A stretch of 64,000 nucleotides of DNA from Palsa-892 sp035556215 (GCA_035556215.1 DATMFI010000026.1:160218-224217); one strand, 5' to 3'; positions 52,013-61,453 are shown, counted from the first letter of the stretch. Numbers and translations are program-made. Notes: a model not told the origin generated them from the sequence alone.

Positions 52013-53152
52013 ATGACAGCGCATAATCCCCTGCTCGACATCCAGACCCCGGCGCTCGTGCTCGACGAGCGCAAGATGATGCGCAACATCGTTCGCCTGC
52101 GCGGGCGCATGCAAAAGCTCGGCGTCAAGCTGCGCCCGCATATGAAGACGGCAAAATCCATCGAGGTCGCGCGGCGCCAGCTGGAAGGCGGCGATGGCCC
52201 CGCGACCGTCTCGACGCTGCGCGAAGCCGAAGTTCTGTTTGCCGCGGGGGTCAAGGACATTCTCTATGCGGTCGGCATCGCGCCGGGGAAGCTCGCGCGC
52301 GTGCTGGCGCTGCGCGCCGCCGGGTGCGATCTCAAGATCATTCTCGATTCCGTCGAACAGGCGGACGCCGCCGTTGAGGCGGCGCGCGCCGCGCAAACCA
52401 AAATTCCGGCGCTGATCGAAATCGACAGCGACGGGCACCGGGGCGGCGTCACGCCGGATAGCGGCGCGCTGCTCGCCATCGGCAAAAGACTGCACGCGCA
52501 GGAAATGCTCGCGGGCGTCGTGACCCATGCCGGCGAGAGCTACAATGTCGCGGGCCATGCGGCGCATGCCGCGTTTGCCGAGCGCGAGCGCAATGCCGTC
52601 GCCACCGCCGCGGCGCGGCTGCGCGCGGCGGGTCTGCCGTGCCCGATCGTCAGCGCCGGTTCGTCGCCGACCGCCCATGCGGCGCAGAACCTCGACGGCG
52701 TCACCGAAGTGCGTGCCGGGGTTTATGTCTTCTTCGATCTTGTGATGGCCGGAATTGGTGTTTGCGATGTCGACGATATCGCGATCTCGGTGCTGACATC
52801 CGTGATCGGTCATCAGCGCGAGCGCGGCTGGATCCTGATTGACGCCGGATGGATGGCGATGTCGCGCGATCGCGGCACGGCGAACCAGGCTGTCGATCAG
52901 GGCTATGGGCTGGTGTGCGACATCGACGGGAAGCCGATCGCCGGTCTCATCGTCGCGTCGGCCAATCAGGAGCACGGCATTGTCGCGCTGCGCGCGGGCA
53001 GCGGCGGCAAGCTTCCGGAGCTTCCCGTCGGCACGCGGCTGCGCATTCTGCCCAACCACGCTTGCGCGACAGCGGCGCAGTTCGATCGCTATCACGTCCT
53101 GCCGGAAACGCAGGCGGCGATGATGCAGTGGAGCCGCTTCGGCGGCTGGTGA
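52013..53152 (+). CDS. DSD1/D-threonine-aldolase-like PLP enzyme
   Basis: A 379-residue alanine-racemase-fold type III PLP enzyme. The PLP lysine is in LRPHMKTAKS near residues 41-50. Further motifs are EIDSDGHRGGV, VVTHAGESYN, SAGSSPTAH and the zinc-site RILPNHACATAAQFD near 345-359, with the His and Cys typical of D-serine dehydratase/D-threonine aldolase relatives. It deaminates or cleaves a D-hydroxy amino acid; the exact substrate is not readable. ATG 52013 chosen, because the upstream in-frame start at 51947 is only weakly supported. Divergent from the TetR operon across 185 bp and possibly under the same regulator. Confidence 0.86.
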   Translation: MTAHNPLLDIQTPALVLDERKMMRNIVRLRGRMQKLGVKLRPHMKTAKSIEVARRQLEGGDGPATVSTLREAEVLFAAGVKDILYAVGIAPGKLARVLALRAAGCDLKIILDSVEQADAAVEAARAAQTKIPALIEIDSDGHRGGVTPDSGALLAIGKRLHAQEMLAGVVTHAGESYNVAGHAAHAAFAERERNAVATAAARLRAAGLPCPIVSAGSSPTAHAAQNLDGVTEVRAGVYVFFDLVMAGIGVCDVDDIAISVLTSVIGHQRERGWILIDAGWMAMSRDRGTANQAVDQGYGLVCDIDGKPIAGLIVASANQEHGIVALRAGSGGKLPELPVGTRLRILPNHACATAAQFDRYHVLPETQAAMMQWSRFGGW

Positions 53153-53163
53153 AGGCGCACGAA

Positions 53164-53192
53164 GAAAGGCCCGGCGCGGGCCGGGCCTTCAA
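53164..53192. terminator. Bidirectional terminator
   Basis: Arms AAGGCCCGG and CCGGGCCTT (53166-53174, 53181-53189) form a GC-rich stem between two convergent genes. A-rich sequence precedes it. It is probably the stop for the DSD1-like gene. Confidence 0.6.
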
Positions 53193-53202
53193 CGCTTCGC
53201 GG

Positions 53203-53421
53203 TTAGTCGCGGCAGACCGTCTTGACCGCGCCGCGCGCTTCGGTTTCGGTCGTATAGGCATGGTTGCCGATCACGACCGTGGTGCTCGTCGTCGCCGGAC
53301 GTTCGCGCACGACGTGACATTCCTTCGCGCCTTTTTCGCGCACGATGTAATAGCTGTCGGCATAGGCGGCGGTGACGCCAAACGAAGCGAGCATGACAGT
53401 TGCGGCAATAAGCTTTTTCAT
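53203..53421 (-). CDS. Small exported hypothetical protein
   Basis: A 72-residue protein with a signal peptide (MKKLIAATVMLASFGVTAAYA, about 21 residues), leaving a mature part of about 50 residues (DSYYIVREKGAKECHVVRE, then TTTVVIG-like NHAYTTETEARGAVKTVCRD). Two cysteines could form a disulfide. GGAGGGTCCC precedes the ATG. It resembles the many short secreted proteins of Bradyrhizobium-type genomes; no function known. Confidence 0.78.
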   Translation of the reverse strand: MKKLIAATVMLASFGVTAAYADSYYIVREKGAKECHVVRERPATTSTTVVIGNHAYTTETEARGAVKTVCRD

Positions 53422-53658
53422 AGGGACCCTCCGTGGTCGGTTGCGATGTGATGCGAGTTCCGTCGCATCGGCGTGATGCGTGGGCGAACGTGCACGAATA
53501 TGAATTCGTTCCGGGCGGAACCTGAAATTTCATAACGGGATGTGGCGCGCACTGCGGCGAGGCGGCCGCTGCTTTCGCCCCATGCAGCCCGAATATCCGC
53601 GATTTACCGAACGGTAAGAAACCAAGCCGACGATCCGCGCTTCACCAGCCGGGAAGCC

Positions 53659-54192
53659 ATGTCAAACGTCATCCGGATCGCAGATCGGCAGCCCCGCCGC
53701 GTCAGCCGTTTCGGCGCATCGCTGCTCGCGATCTTTATCTCCGCGCTGATCGCCGCGGTCGCGGCCGGTCTTTTCCAGTTCGGGGATGCTGCCTTCGCGC
53801 GTTTTTCGGGCGGCGAGAAGACCGCCGTAAAAAAGGATTCGCCGGGCGCGGCGTTCTCGCATTGCAGCGGCGCGAGCCGGAGCAACTGCGTCATCGATGG
53901 CGATACCTTCTGGTTCAAGGGCGAGAAAATCCGCATCGCCGATATCGACACGCCGGAGATCAGCCCGCCGCGTTGCGCGCGCGAGGCGGAGCTTGGCCAC
54001 GCGGCCAAGCGGCGGCTGCTTGCGCTCCTCAACGGCGGGGAGTTCACGCTCGAGCGCGGCTGGCGCGACGAGGACCGCTACGGCCGCAAGCTGCGCACGG
54101 TAAAGCGCGACGGCCGTTCGCTCGGCGACATGCTGGTTGCCGAGGGGCTGGCGCGGCGCTGGGACGGCGCGCGGCGGCCGTGGTGCAGGTAA
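53659..54192 (+). CDS. Thermonuclease-family (SNase-like) protein, membrane anchored
   Basis: A 177-residue protein. One hydrophobic segment (ASLLAIFISALIAAVAAGLF, about 20-39) anchors or exports a staphylococcal-nuclease-like domain. The domain has CVIDGDTFWFKGEKIRIADIDTPE (about 77-100, seen in shorter pieces), with the calcium-binding Asp and the first catalytic Arg region, and ERGWRDEDRYGRKLRTV with the second. The final MLVAEGLARRW matches the family end. Probable periplasmic nuclease. ATG 53659 chosen since residues upstream lack conservation. The next gene starts 130 bp downstream on the same strand. Confidence 0.84.
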   Translation: MSNVIRIADRQPRRVSRFGASLLAIFISALIAAVAAGLFQFGDAAFARFSGGEKTAVKKDSPGAAFSHCSGASRSNCVIDGDTFWFKGEKIRIADIDTPEISPPRCAREAELGHAAKRRLLALLNGGEFTLERGWRDEDRYGRKLRTVKRDGRSLGDMLVAEGLARRWDGARRPWCR

Positions 54193-54322
54193 AAGCGATG
54201 TAGCTGAAAGCCGCGGGATCGGGCCGCGCTTGTAAGCCGGAATCCGGTTCGGTAATTTCACCGCCAGTTCTGTAGCGGCCGTTCCCGCCGCACCCTCATC
54301 TCAGTGCCGGAGATTGCCCGCA

Positions 54323-55072
54323 ATGACCGCCGTCAACGCCGCGCTCGGCACATTCATCGTCGTTCTCGTCGGCATCTGCTTTGGCATCTTCCTGCAGATG
54401 AATTTGCCGAAGCGGTATCTTCGCAAGGAGACCGGCGAAACGGTGAAGCTCGCAGCCGGGGTGATCGCGACGCTCGCCGCGCTTACGCTCGGCCTGCTGA
54501 TCGCCTCGGCGAAGACCTCTTACGATACGCGTGTCTCGCAAGTGCGGAAGATGGTGGCGGGACTCATTCTCAGCGATCGGCTGCTCACGCTCTACGGCCC
54601 CGAAACGCAGGATGCCCGCATCAAGTTGCGCGCCATGGTGAAGCCGGTCGCCGATCATATCTGGGAGGAGAGTGAAGCGCGCGGCCCCCGGCGCTTCGAA
54701 GCGGCGTCCGAATCCGAAGATTATGTGAGCGCGATCTATATGCTGCAGCCGCAGGGCGAAGTGCAGCGCCGGCTGCGCGAGCGCGTCGTGCAGGCGACGG
54801 TCGAGCTTGCCAATGCGCGGCTCGAGCTGTTCTCGCAGCTCAATACGCTATTGCCGACGCCGCTGCTCGTGGTGCTGGCGTTCTGGTTCGCGGTGCTGTT
54901 CGCGGCCTACAGCATGTATGCCGAGATCAACGCGGTTTCGATCATCGCGCTGACCGTTTGCGCGGCGTCGGTCGCGGGCGCGATGTTCCTGTTGTTTCAG
55001 ATGAACAACCCGTTTTCCGGGTTGATGGGCATTCCGCGAATCGATTTCGTCGCGCTCCTGCCGCCGCTTTAG
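54323..55072 (+). CDS. Bestrophin-like/DUF4239-type membrane protein
   Basis: A 249-residue membrane protein with an N-terminal hydrophobic helix (ALGTFIVVLVGICFGIFL), a second (LAAGVIATLAALTLGLLIASA), a long charged middle domain (about 65-175) and two C-terminal helices (LLVVLAFWFAVLFAAYSMYAE, ALTVCAASVAGAMFLLFQM). This 2+2 layout with LGLLIASAKTSYD resembles the DUF4239 bestrophin-like family. ATG 54323 was preferred to the TTG at 54314. Channel activity is not established. It is convergent with gdhA. Confidence 0.75.
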   Translation: MTAVNAALGTFIVVLVGICFGIFLQMNLPKRYLRKETGETVKLAAGVIATLAALTLGLLIASAKTSYDTRVSQVRKMVAGLILSDRLLTLYGPETQDARIKLRAMVKPVADHIWEESEARGPRRFEAASESEDYVSAIYMLQPQGEVQRRLRERVVQATVELANARLELFSQLNTLLPTPLLVVLAFWFAVLFAAYSMYAEINAVSIIALTVCAASVAGAMFLLFQMNNPFSGLMGIPRIDFVALLPPL

Positions 55073-55101
55073 GGCAGCGAGGAGCGCGGCGAAGTTTTGG
55101 C

Positions 55102-56448
55102 TCAAACGACGCCGAGCGCCTGCATGGCCTCGGCGACGCGGATGAAGCCCGCGATATTGGCACCCAGCACGTAATTGCCCGGCGCGCCGTATTTCTCGGC
55201 GGTCGCCGCGCAGTCGTCGTGGATGTTGTGCATGATGGCCGCAAGCCGCGCTTCGGTCGCGTCGAACGACCACGAATCGCGCGAGGCGTTCTGCTGCATC
55301 TCGAGCGCGCTCGTCGCGACGCCGCCGGCATTCGCCGCCTTGCCGGGGGCGAACAAAATCTTCGCCTCGCTGAAGACGCGCACGGCCTCCGGCGTCGAAG
55401 GCATGTTGGCGCCTTCGCCGACGGCGATGACGCCATTCTTCACCAGGGTGCGGGCGTCGTCGGCGTTGAGTTCGTTTTGCGTCGCGGAGGGCATTGCGAC
55501 ATCGGCCGGCACTTCCCAGACGCGGCCGCCTTCGACATAGATCGCATCCTTGCCGCGCGCCTTGGCGTAATCGGCAACGCGGCCGCGGCGGCGCTCCTTG
55601 ACCTCCTTCAGCAGCGCGAGGTCGATGCCCTTTTCATCGACGACATAGCCGTTCGAGTCGGAGCAGGCGATGACGCGGCCGCCGAGCTTCTGCACCTTCT
55701 CGATGGTGTAGATGGCGACATTGCCGGCGCCCGAGACGATGACTTTCTTGCCGTCGAAGCTCTGCTGGCGGGTGCCGAGCATGCGCTCGACGAAATAGGT
55801 GTTGCCGTAGCCGGTCGCTTCGGTGCGCACGCGCGAGCCGCCCCAGGCGAGGCCCTTGCCGGTCAAGACGCCCGACTCGTAGCGGTTGGTGAGGCGCTTG
55901 TACTGGCCGAACATGTAACCGATCTCGCGCTGGCCGACGCCGACGTCGCCGGCCGGCACGTCGGTGTATTCGCCGAGATGGCGATGCAGCTCGAGGATGA
56001 ACGACTGGCAGAAGCGCATGATCTCGCGCTCGGAGCGGCCCTTGGGGTCGAAGTCCGAGCCGCCCTTGCCGCCGCCGATCGGCATGCCGGTCAGCGCGTT
56101 CTTGAAGGTCTGCTCGAAGCCGAGGAACTTGATGGTGCCGAGATAGACGCTCGGGTGGAAGCGGAGCCCGCCCTTGTAGGGCCCGAGCGCCGAATTGAAC
56201 TGCACGCGGAAGCCGCGGTTGATGCGCACCTCGCCCTTGTCGTCGATCCACGGCACGCGGAAGATGATCTGGCGCTCGGGCTCGCAGATGCGCTCGATCA
56301 GCGCGGCATCGGCATAGTGCGGATGCTTGGCGATGACGGCGCCGAGGCTGTCGAGCACCTCCCGCACGGCCTGGTGGAATTCGGCTTCGCCGGGATTGCG
56401 GCGCAGAACTTCGGCGAAGATCGGTTCGAGTTTCTCGTCAAGCATCAT
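55102..56448 (-). CDS. gdhA: NADP-specific glutamate dehydrogenase
   Basis: A 448-residue hexameric GdhA converting 2-oxoglutarate and ammonium to glutamate. The catalytic and substrate segments are GPYKGGLRFHPSVYLGTIKFLGFEQTFKNAL (shown in parts) with the active lysine in PIGGGKGGSDFDPKGRSE, and the Rossmann motif VIVSGAGNVAIYTIEKV. It ends GNYVLGANIAGFIRVAEAM. A start at one of two consecutive Met codons (56448/56445) is likely. It is probably monocistronic. Its substrate links to the sucA-sucB-lpd complex encoded upstream in the window. Confidence 0.96.
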   Translation of the reverse strand: MMLDEKLEPIFAEVLRRNPGEAEFHQAVREVLDSLGAVIAKHPHYADAALIERICEPERQIIFRVPWIDDKGEVRINRGFRVQFNSALGPYKGGLRFHPSVYLGTIKFLGFEQTFKNALTGMPIGGGKGGSDFDPKGRSEREIMRFCQSFILELHRHLGEYTDVPAGDVGVGQREIGYMFGQYKRLTNRYESGVLTGKGLAWGGSRVRTEATGYGNTYFVERMLGTRQQSFDGKKVIVSGAGNVAIYTIEKVQKLGGRVIACSDSNGYVVDEKGIDLALLKEVKERRRGRVADYAKARGKDAIYVEGGRVWEVPADVAMPSATQNELNADDARTLVKNGVIAVGEGANMPSTPEAVRVFSEAKILFAPGKAANAGGVATSALEMQQNASRDSWSFDATEARLAAIMHNIHDDCAATAEKYGAPGNYVLGANIAGFIRVAEAMQALGVV

Positions 56449-56688
56449 CAAATCTCGGGGTTTTCGAGCGCACGTCGAGCGCACACGGGGCGCGGCGGGG
56501 GCCGCTATCCGATTGGCCTTCTGGTGTGGCTCCGGGGTGGGGAGGTCAAAGATCGGGCAGGGCCCAGTGAAAATTCCTGCCTATTTCGTAGCCATTCTCA
56601 AACCCCGAAGTAAAGGGGTACCGCAACATTTCATCCCTTCGCGAGATGCATAGCCGCCATTCGGGCTGATCGGCTGTCAGCGGAATAT

Positions 56689-56706
56689 TAGATGATATAT
56701 CATCTA
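56689..56706. promoter_or_regulatory. MarR operator candidate
   Basis: An 18-bp perfect palindrome, core AGATGATATATCATCT (56690-56705) plus one paired base each side, lies 27 bp before the marR start. Its TATAT centre overlaps a likely -10. A 10-bp half-site of the same sequence recurs at 63853-63862. Confidence 0.7.
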
Positions 56707-56732
56707 TTGATATAGCAACTAATGAGGCGATC

Positions 56733-57185
56733 ATGCCGCTCCATGCTGAAACCGGCCGCTTCGGCACGCTTCTGTCCCAGACGTCGCGCGCATGGCGCCG
56801 CGCGGTCGATCAACGGCTGCAGCCCTTCGGCCTGACCGAGGCGACCTGGCTGCCGCTGATTCGCCTCGCCCGCGCCCGCACGCCGATGCGGCAGAAGGAT
56901 CTGGCGGCCTCGCTCTCGCTCGACGGCTCCTCGGTGGTGCGGCTCCTCGACAATCTGGAGAAGGCCGCGCTGATCGAGCGGCACGAGGACGACAGCGACC
57001 GCCGCGCCAAGGCGATCGTGTTGACGCGCCAGGGCAAGGCGATCGTCGAGCGGGTCGAGAAGGTGGCCCGTCAGGTGCGCGAGCAGACGCTCGGCGCGCT
57101 GCCGCCGCAGGAGGTCGAGGCGGCGATGCGCGTCCTCGATTACATCTGCCACGTGCTCGCCGAAGAAGAACTGGTGCCGGCATGA
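56733..57185 (+). CDS. MarR-family transcriptional regulator
   Basis: A 150-residue winged-helix regulator. It includes TRAWRRAVDQRLQPFGLTEATWLPLIRL near 17-45 (shown in parts), the recognition region MRQKDLAASLSLDGSSVVRLLDNLEKAALIER and the wing DDSDRRAKAIVLTRQGKAIV. The dimerisation helices are at both ends. Its stop overlaps the start of the MFS transporter as ATGA, so they are translationally coupled. The palindrome upstream suggests autorepression with release by a substrate of the transporter. Confidence 0.92.
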   Translation: MPLHAETGRFGTLLSQTSRAWRRAVDQRLQPFGLTEATWLPLIRLARARTPMRQKDLAASLSLDGSSVVRLLDNLEKAALIERHEDDSDRRAKAIVLTRQGKAIVERVEKVARQVREQTLGALPPQEVEAAMRVLDYICHVLAEEELVPA

Positions 57186-58459
57186 CGCGGCCGCTTTCGG
57201 CGCGGGAACTTGCCGCCGCCAAATCGAACAAGCTGAACAGGCCTGCCGGGGAGCCGCGCGCGCCGCTGTGGCTGCTCGCGCTCGTGGTGTTCACCGCGAC
57301 TTTCGCGATGCATATTTTCGTGCCGGCGCTGCCGCACGCCGCCGGCGAATTGCATGCCGGCATTCCGGCGATGCAGCTCACGATCAGTCTCTACATTCTC
57401 GGGCTCGCGGTCGGGCAACTCGTCTATGGCCCGATCGCCGACCGCTTCGGGCGGCGCTCGACGCTGATCGGCGGGCTGTTGCTCTACACCGTCGCCGGTC
57501 TTGCGGCGGCGCTGGTGCCGAATGTCCATGCGCTGATCGCGGCGCGCCTGTTCCAGGCGTTCGGCGGTTGCGCCGGCATGGTGATCGGCCGCGCCATCGT
57601 GCGCGACACCGCGCCGCCGAACGAAACGGCGCGCCGCCTCGCACTGATGAACCTGATGGTGACGGTCGGCCCGGCGCTCGCGCCGCTCGCCGGCGGCGCG
57701 CTCGCCGTGTTCGTGAGCTGGCGCTCGATCTTCGTGCTGCTCGCGATTCTGGGCCTTGCCAATCTTATATTCGTCTGGCTGCTGCTCTCCGAAACCGGCG
57801 GCAAGGGCTTGAGCTCCAATTTCTCGACGCTCGCCAAACATTACCGGCAGCTTGTCGTCTCGCCAGCTTTCGTCGGTTATGCCATCGGCGGCGGCTGCGC
57901 GACGACCTCTTCCTATGCCTTCGTGGCGACGGCGCCGTTCATTTTCGTGAACGATCTCGGCCGCCCGGTGCATGAGGTCGGCCTTTATATCGCGGGGCTG
58001 ATCACCGGCATCTGGATCGGCAGCCTGCTGACGAGCCGCCTGATCTCGCGCATTCCGGCAAAGCGGCTGCTGATCGGCTCGAACCTCGTCAGCGTCGCGG
58101 GCGCGCTGGTGTTTCTTGCCGCGGTGCTGACGCACATGCTCTCGGTGCCGCTGGTGATGATTTCGATGTTCGTCTTTACGCTCGGCGTCGGCATCGCGGC
58201 GCCGGTGGCGCTGGCGCAGGCGGTGAGCGTCAACCCGCATGTCATCGGCTCCGCCTCAGGGCTTTACGGCTTTGCGCAGATGGCGGTCGGCGCGCTCTGC
58301 ACGACGCTCGCCGGCATCGGCGGCCATCCTGCGCTCGCAACCGGCATCGTCCTGATGGGGGCGGGCATCATCGCGCAGCTTTCGTTCGCGATCGCCGTGC
58401 GCTGGCACCGGAAACAGCCGACGGCGAAAGACGTCAGCAAGGCCGATCCGGTCGTTTAA
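57182..58459 (+). CDS. Bcr/CflA-type MFS drug transporter
   Basis: A 425-residue inner-membrane protein with about 12 hydrophobic helices. The MFS motif A is GPIADRFGRRSTLIGG (helix 2-3 loop, near 85-100). FQAFGGCAGMVIGRAIVRD matches the Bcr/CflA signature, and the two halves are separated by a loop near 205-215. It starts within the marR stop and probably effluxes a toxic compound that MarR senses. The 3' end overlaps the convergent ABC-F gene by 4 bp. Substrate unknown. Confidence 0.9.
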   Translation: MTRPLSARELAAAKSNKLNRPAGEPRAPLWLLALVVFTATFAMHIFVPALPHAAGELHAGIPAMQLTISLYILGLAVGQLVYGPIADRFGRRSTLIGGLLLYTVAGLAAALVPNVHALIAARLFQAFGGCAGMVIGRAIVRDTAPPNETARRLALMNLMVTVGPALAPLAGGALAVFVSWRSIFVLLAILGLANLIFVWLLLSETGGKGLSSNFSTLAKHYRQLVVSPAFVGYAIGGGCATTSSYAFVATAPFIFVNDLGRPVHEVGLYIAGLITGIWIGSLLTSRLISRIPAKRLLIGSNLVSVAGALVFLAAVLTHMLSVPLVMISMFVFTLGVGIAAPVALAQAVSVNPHVIGSASGLYGFAQMAVGALCTTLAGIGGHPALATGIVLMGAGIIAQLSFAIAVRWHRKQPTAKDVSKADPVV

Positions 58460-60360
58460 TTCGCGCGCAGCGCCTCGTCGCGGGCGCTCGCGGCGAGCCA
58501 TTCCTCTTCGAGCCGGGCGAGAGCGAGCGCGCTGTCGTTGCGCGCCTTGCCGAGCGCCGCGGCCTTCGCCGGATTTTCGGCGTGCAGCGAAGCATCGCCC
58601 AGCGCCTTGTCGAGCTTCTCGATCTCGCGCTCGAACTTCTCGATTTCGGATTCGAGTTCCTTGAGGCGCTTCTTGAGCGTCTTCAGCTCGGTGCGCTCGG
58701 CTTCGCTGCGCTCCGAATGCTTCTTCGCCTCTTTCGGCTTTTCGCTCTTGTCGTGTCCCTTGCCGTTTCCCTTGCCGTTCATGCGCGAGGCGCCGGCGCG
58801 GCCGAGCACCTCGCGGCGGTACTGGTCGAGATCGCCGTCATAGGGCTTCACCGTGCCGCCGGCGACGAGCCACAGCCGCTCGGCGCAGGCGTCGAGCAAA
58901 TGCCGGTCGTGGCTGACGAGAACGACGGCGCCGGGAAAATCGTTGACGGCTGAAATCAGCGCGGCGCGCGCCTCGATGTCGAGATGGTTGGTCGGCTCGT
59001 CGAGGATCAGCATGTGCGGGCCGTGAAAAGCGGCAAGGCCGAGCAGAAGCCGCGCCTTCTCGCCGCCGGAGAGCTGCGCCACCTTGGTGTCGGCGGCGGC
59101 GGCCGAAAAACCCATCTCGGCGGCGCGGGCGCGGACCTTGGCCTCCGGCGCGTCGGGCATCAGGCGGCGCGTGTGATCGTAGGGGCTCTCATCCGCGTGC
59201 AATTCATCGAGCTGATGCTGCGCGAGATAAGCGATCTCCAGCTTGCTGGCGCGCACGAGGCTGCCCGATTGCGGTTTCAGGCGATCGGCGAGGAGCTTCG
59301 AGAAGGTCGATTTGCCGTTGCCGTTGGGCCCCAGGAGCGCGATGCGGTCGTCTTCGTCGATGCGAAGATCGAGCTTCTTCAGAATGGGCTTGCCCGGCTC
59401 GTAGCCGACGGAAACCTCGTCGAGCACGATGATCGGCGGTGAGAGCAGCTTCTCCGGCGCGCGAATGGAAATCGCCGCGCGCGCTTCCTCGACCTGCGCC
59501 GCGAGCGGCTCCATCTTGGCGAGCGCCTTGATGCGCGACTGCGCCTGGCGCGCTTTCGATGCCTTGGCGCGGAAGCGCTCGACGAAGGCTTCCATATGCG
59601 CGCGCTCGGCTTCCTGGCGCTTTCTTGCTTTTTGCTCGACGATCAGCTGCTCGCGGCGCTGGCGGTCGAACTGCGAGAAGCCGCCGCGATAGAGCTTCAG
59701 CTTCTTCTGGTCGAGATGCAGAATGAAATCGACCGAAGTATCGAGCAGATCGCGATCGTGCGAAATCAGGATCACGGTGTGCGGATATTTGGCGAGATAA
59801 TCCTGAAACCACAGCGTGCCTTCGAGATCGAGATAGTTGGTAGGCTCGTCGAGCAGGAGAAGATCGGGCTCCGAGAAGAGAAGCGCGGCGAGCGCGACGC
59901 GCATGCGCCAGCCGCCGGAGAATTCGGCGCAGGCGCGAGCCTGGGCTGCTTCATCGAAACCGAGACCGGCGAGAATCTTGGCGGCGCGGGCCGGCGCCGA
60001 ATGGGCGTCGATCTCGACGAGACGGTGCTCGACCTCGGCGATGCGCATCGGATCGCTCGCCGTTTCGCGCTCCTGCATCAGGGCTTCGCGCTCGGTATCG
60101 GCTTTCAGCACCATCTCCAGAAGCGTTTCGGGCCCGGCCGGGGCTTCCTGCGCGACGCGGCCCACTCTTGCCCGCGACGGCACGCGGATCGCGCCGGTCT
60201 CGATGTCGATCTCGTTGAGGATGGCGCGAAACAGCGTCGTCTTGCCGGCGCCGTTCCGGCCGACGACGCCGACGCGCGCGCGCTCCGGGATCGCCGCGGA
60301 GGCGTGATCCAGCAATAATTTTCCGGCGATGCGGAGCGAAACGTCTTCGAGCACGATCAT
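58456..60360 (-). CDS. ABC-F family ATPase
   Basis: A 634-residue soluble protein with two ABC cassettes. Cassette 1 has Walker A GRNGAGKTTLFRA, signature FSGGWRMRVALA and Walker B LLLLDEPTNYLD. Cassette 2 has GPNGNGKSTFSKL, LSGGEKARLLLGL and MLILDEPTNHLD. The linker (about 235-290) carries the P-site-tRNA-interaction-motif region with Arg/Lys heptads, and a charged coiled C-terminal extension (about 530-634) is rich in Lys and Glu. No membrane domain is present. Members act on ribosomes (Uup/EttA-like). The long charged C-terminus points to the Uup side. Confidence 0.93.
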   Translation of the reverse strand: MIVLEDVSLRIAGKLLLDHASAAIPERARVGVVGRNGAGKTTLFRAILNEIDIETGAIRVPSRARVGRVAQEAPAGPETLLEMVLKADTEREALMQERETASDPMRIAEVEHRLVEIDAHSAPARAAKILAGLGFDEAAQARACAEFSGGWRMRVALAALLFSEPDLLLLDEPTNYLDLEGTLWFQDYLAKYPHTVILISHDRDLLDTSVDFILHLDQKKLKLYRGGFSQFDRQRREQLIVEQKARKRQEAERAHMEAFVERFRAKASKARQAQSRIKALAKMEPLAAQVEEARAAISIRAPEKLLSPPIIVLDEVSVGYEPGKPILKKLDLRIDEDDRIALLGPNGNGKSTFSKLLADRLKPQSGSLVRASKLEIAYLAQHQLDELHADESPYDHTRRLMPDAPEAKVRARAAEMGFSAAAADTKVAQLSGGEKARLLLGLAAFHGPHMLILDEPTNHLDIEARAALISAVNDFPGAVVLVSHDRHLLDACAERLWLVAGGTVKPYDGDLDQYRREVLGRAGASRMNGKGNGKGHDKSEKPKEAKKHSERSEAERTELKTLKKRLKELESEIEKFEREIEKLDKALGDASLHAENPAKAAALGKARNDSALALARLEEEWLAASARDEALRAN

Positions 60361-60567
60361 GGCGCGCGCGTTGTCGCAAGCGGATGCGGGCGGCGCAATA
60401 GCGGCGTTCAGAAAAAATTAACCGGGCGAAGCCGCGCGGCGCTTGGCTTCGCCTGGTGCGGCATACCCGGCATGGAGTTCGAGGACTCGCAACCGGGAAA
60501 GTCAAAACGGGCCGCTGCGGCGTCTTCGTGCGGCCCGGCTTGAAATACCGGGCAAGGCCGGAAACGA

Positions 60568-60598
60568 AAAATCCCGCGCGAGGCCCGCGCGGGATTTT
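60568..60598. terminator. Terminator of the aldolase gene
   Basis: Arms AAAATCCCGCGCG (60568-60580) and CGCGCGGGATTTT (60586-60598) form a 13-bp stem with an AGGCC loop. T-runs lie on both strands. It is 18 bp after the aldolase stop. Confidence 0.8.
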
Positions 60599-60616
60599 CT
60601 TTCGAGCGAGCGGTTT

Positions 60617-61381
60617 TTATTTTTTGAACTTTGCCGCAAGCGCCTCGGCGTTGCGCGCAAGAAGCCCGGTATCGGCGCCGACGGCGACGAAGGTCGCGCC
60701 GCAATCGAGCCAGCGCCGCGCATTTTCCTCGCTGTCGGTCAGGATGCCCGGCGCCTTGCCGGCCTTGGCGATGCGGCGGATGGCGTCGTCGATCACCGGC
60801 ATGACGTCCTTGTGCGCGCGCTCGCCGAGATAGCCGAGCGAAGCGTGAAGATCAGCCGGGCCGACGAAGATGCCGTCGATGCCTTCGATCTCGGCCATCG
60901 CTTCGATGTGCTTGAGCGACTCGCGCGACTCGACCTGGATCAGCGTGCAGATCTCCTTATGGGCGTTGACGTGATAATTCTTGATGCGGCCGAAGCGCGT
61001 CGCGCGCGTCGCGCCGGCAACGCCCCGGAAGCCCGTTTCGGGAAAGCGCGTATAGGCGACGGCTGCCTTCGCGTCTTCCACCGTATCGACCATCGGAATC
61101 AGCAGCGTCTGCGCGCCGGTATCGAGATAGCGCTTGATCGTCGTCTTGTCGTTGACTGGCACGCGCACGATCGGCGTCGTCGGATAGGGCGCGATGGCCT
61201 GCAGCTGCGTCACCACCGTTTCGATATCGACCGGCGTGTGCTCGGTGTCGAGCAGCAGCCAGTCGAAGCCCGCGCCGGCCAGAAGTTCGGCGGCGTAGTT
61301 CGAGGGAATGCTGCACCACAAACCGATCTGCGGCTTGCCGGCGTTGATCGCAGCTTTAAAGGCGTTCTTCGGCATTTCCAT
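60617..61381 (-). CDS. HpcH/HpaI-family class II aldolase
   Basis: A 254-residue TIM-barrel aldolase. Motifs: KPQIGLWCSIPSNYAAELLAG near 14-34, DWLLLDTEHTPVD with the catalytic His region, PIVRVPVNDKTTIKRYLD with the active-site Arg, VESRESLKHIEAM with a metal-ligand Glu and VGPADLHASLG with the Asp ligand. Such enzymes retro-aldol 2-keto-3-deoxy sugar acids or 4-hydroxy-2-oxo acids to pyruvate plus an aldehyde. AAAGGAACGCCC precedes ATG 61381. It is divergent from an IlvD/Edd dehydratase across 72 bp, so it probably cleaves that enzyme's product. Confidence 0.88.
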   Translation of the reverse strand: MEMPKNAFKAAINAGKPQIGLWCSIPSNYAAELLAGAGFDWLLLDTEHTPVDIETVVTQLQAIAPYPTTPIVRVPVNDKTTIKRYLDTGAQTLLIPMVDTVEDAKAAVAYTRFPETGFRGVAGATRATRFGRIKNYHVNAHKEICTLIQVESRESLKHIEAMAEIEGIDGIFVGPADLHASLGYLGERAHKDVMPVIDDAIRRIAKAGKAPGILTDSEENARRWLDCGATFVAVGADTGLLARNAEALAAKFKK

Positions 61382-61453
61382 TGGGCGTTCCTTTCCCCCG
61401 TTCTTTCGTGCAATACTGTTCATCACTCCCGCAGGTTCATTGCAAGTCGGATC

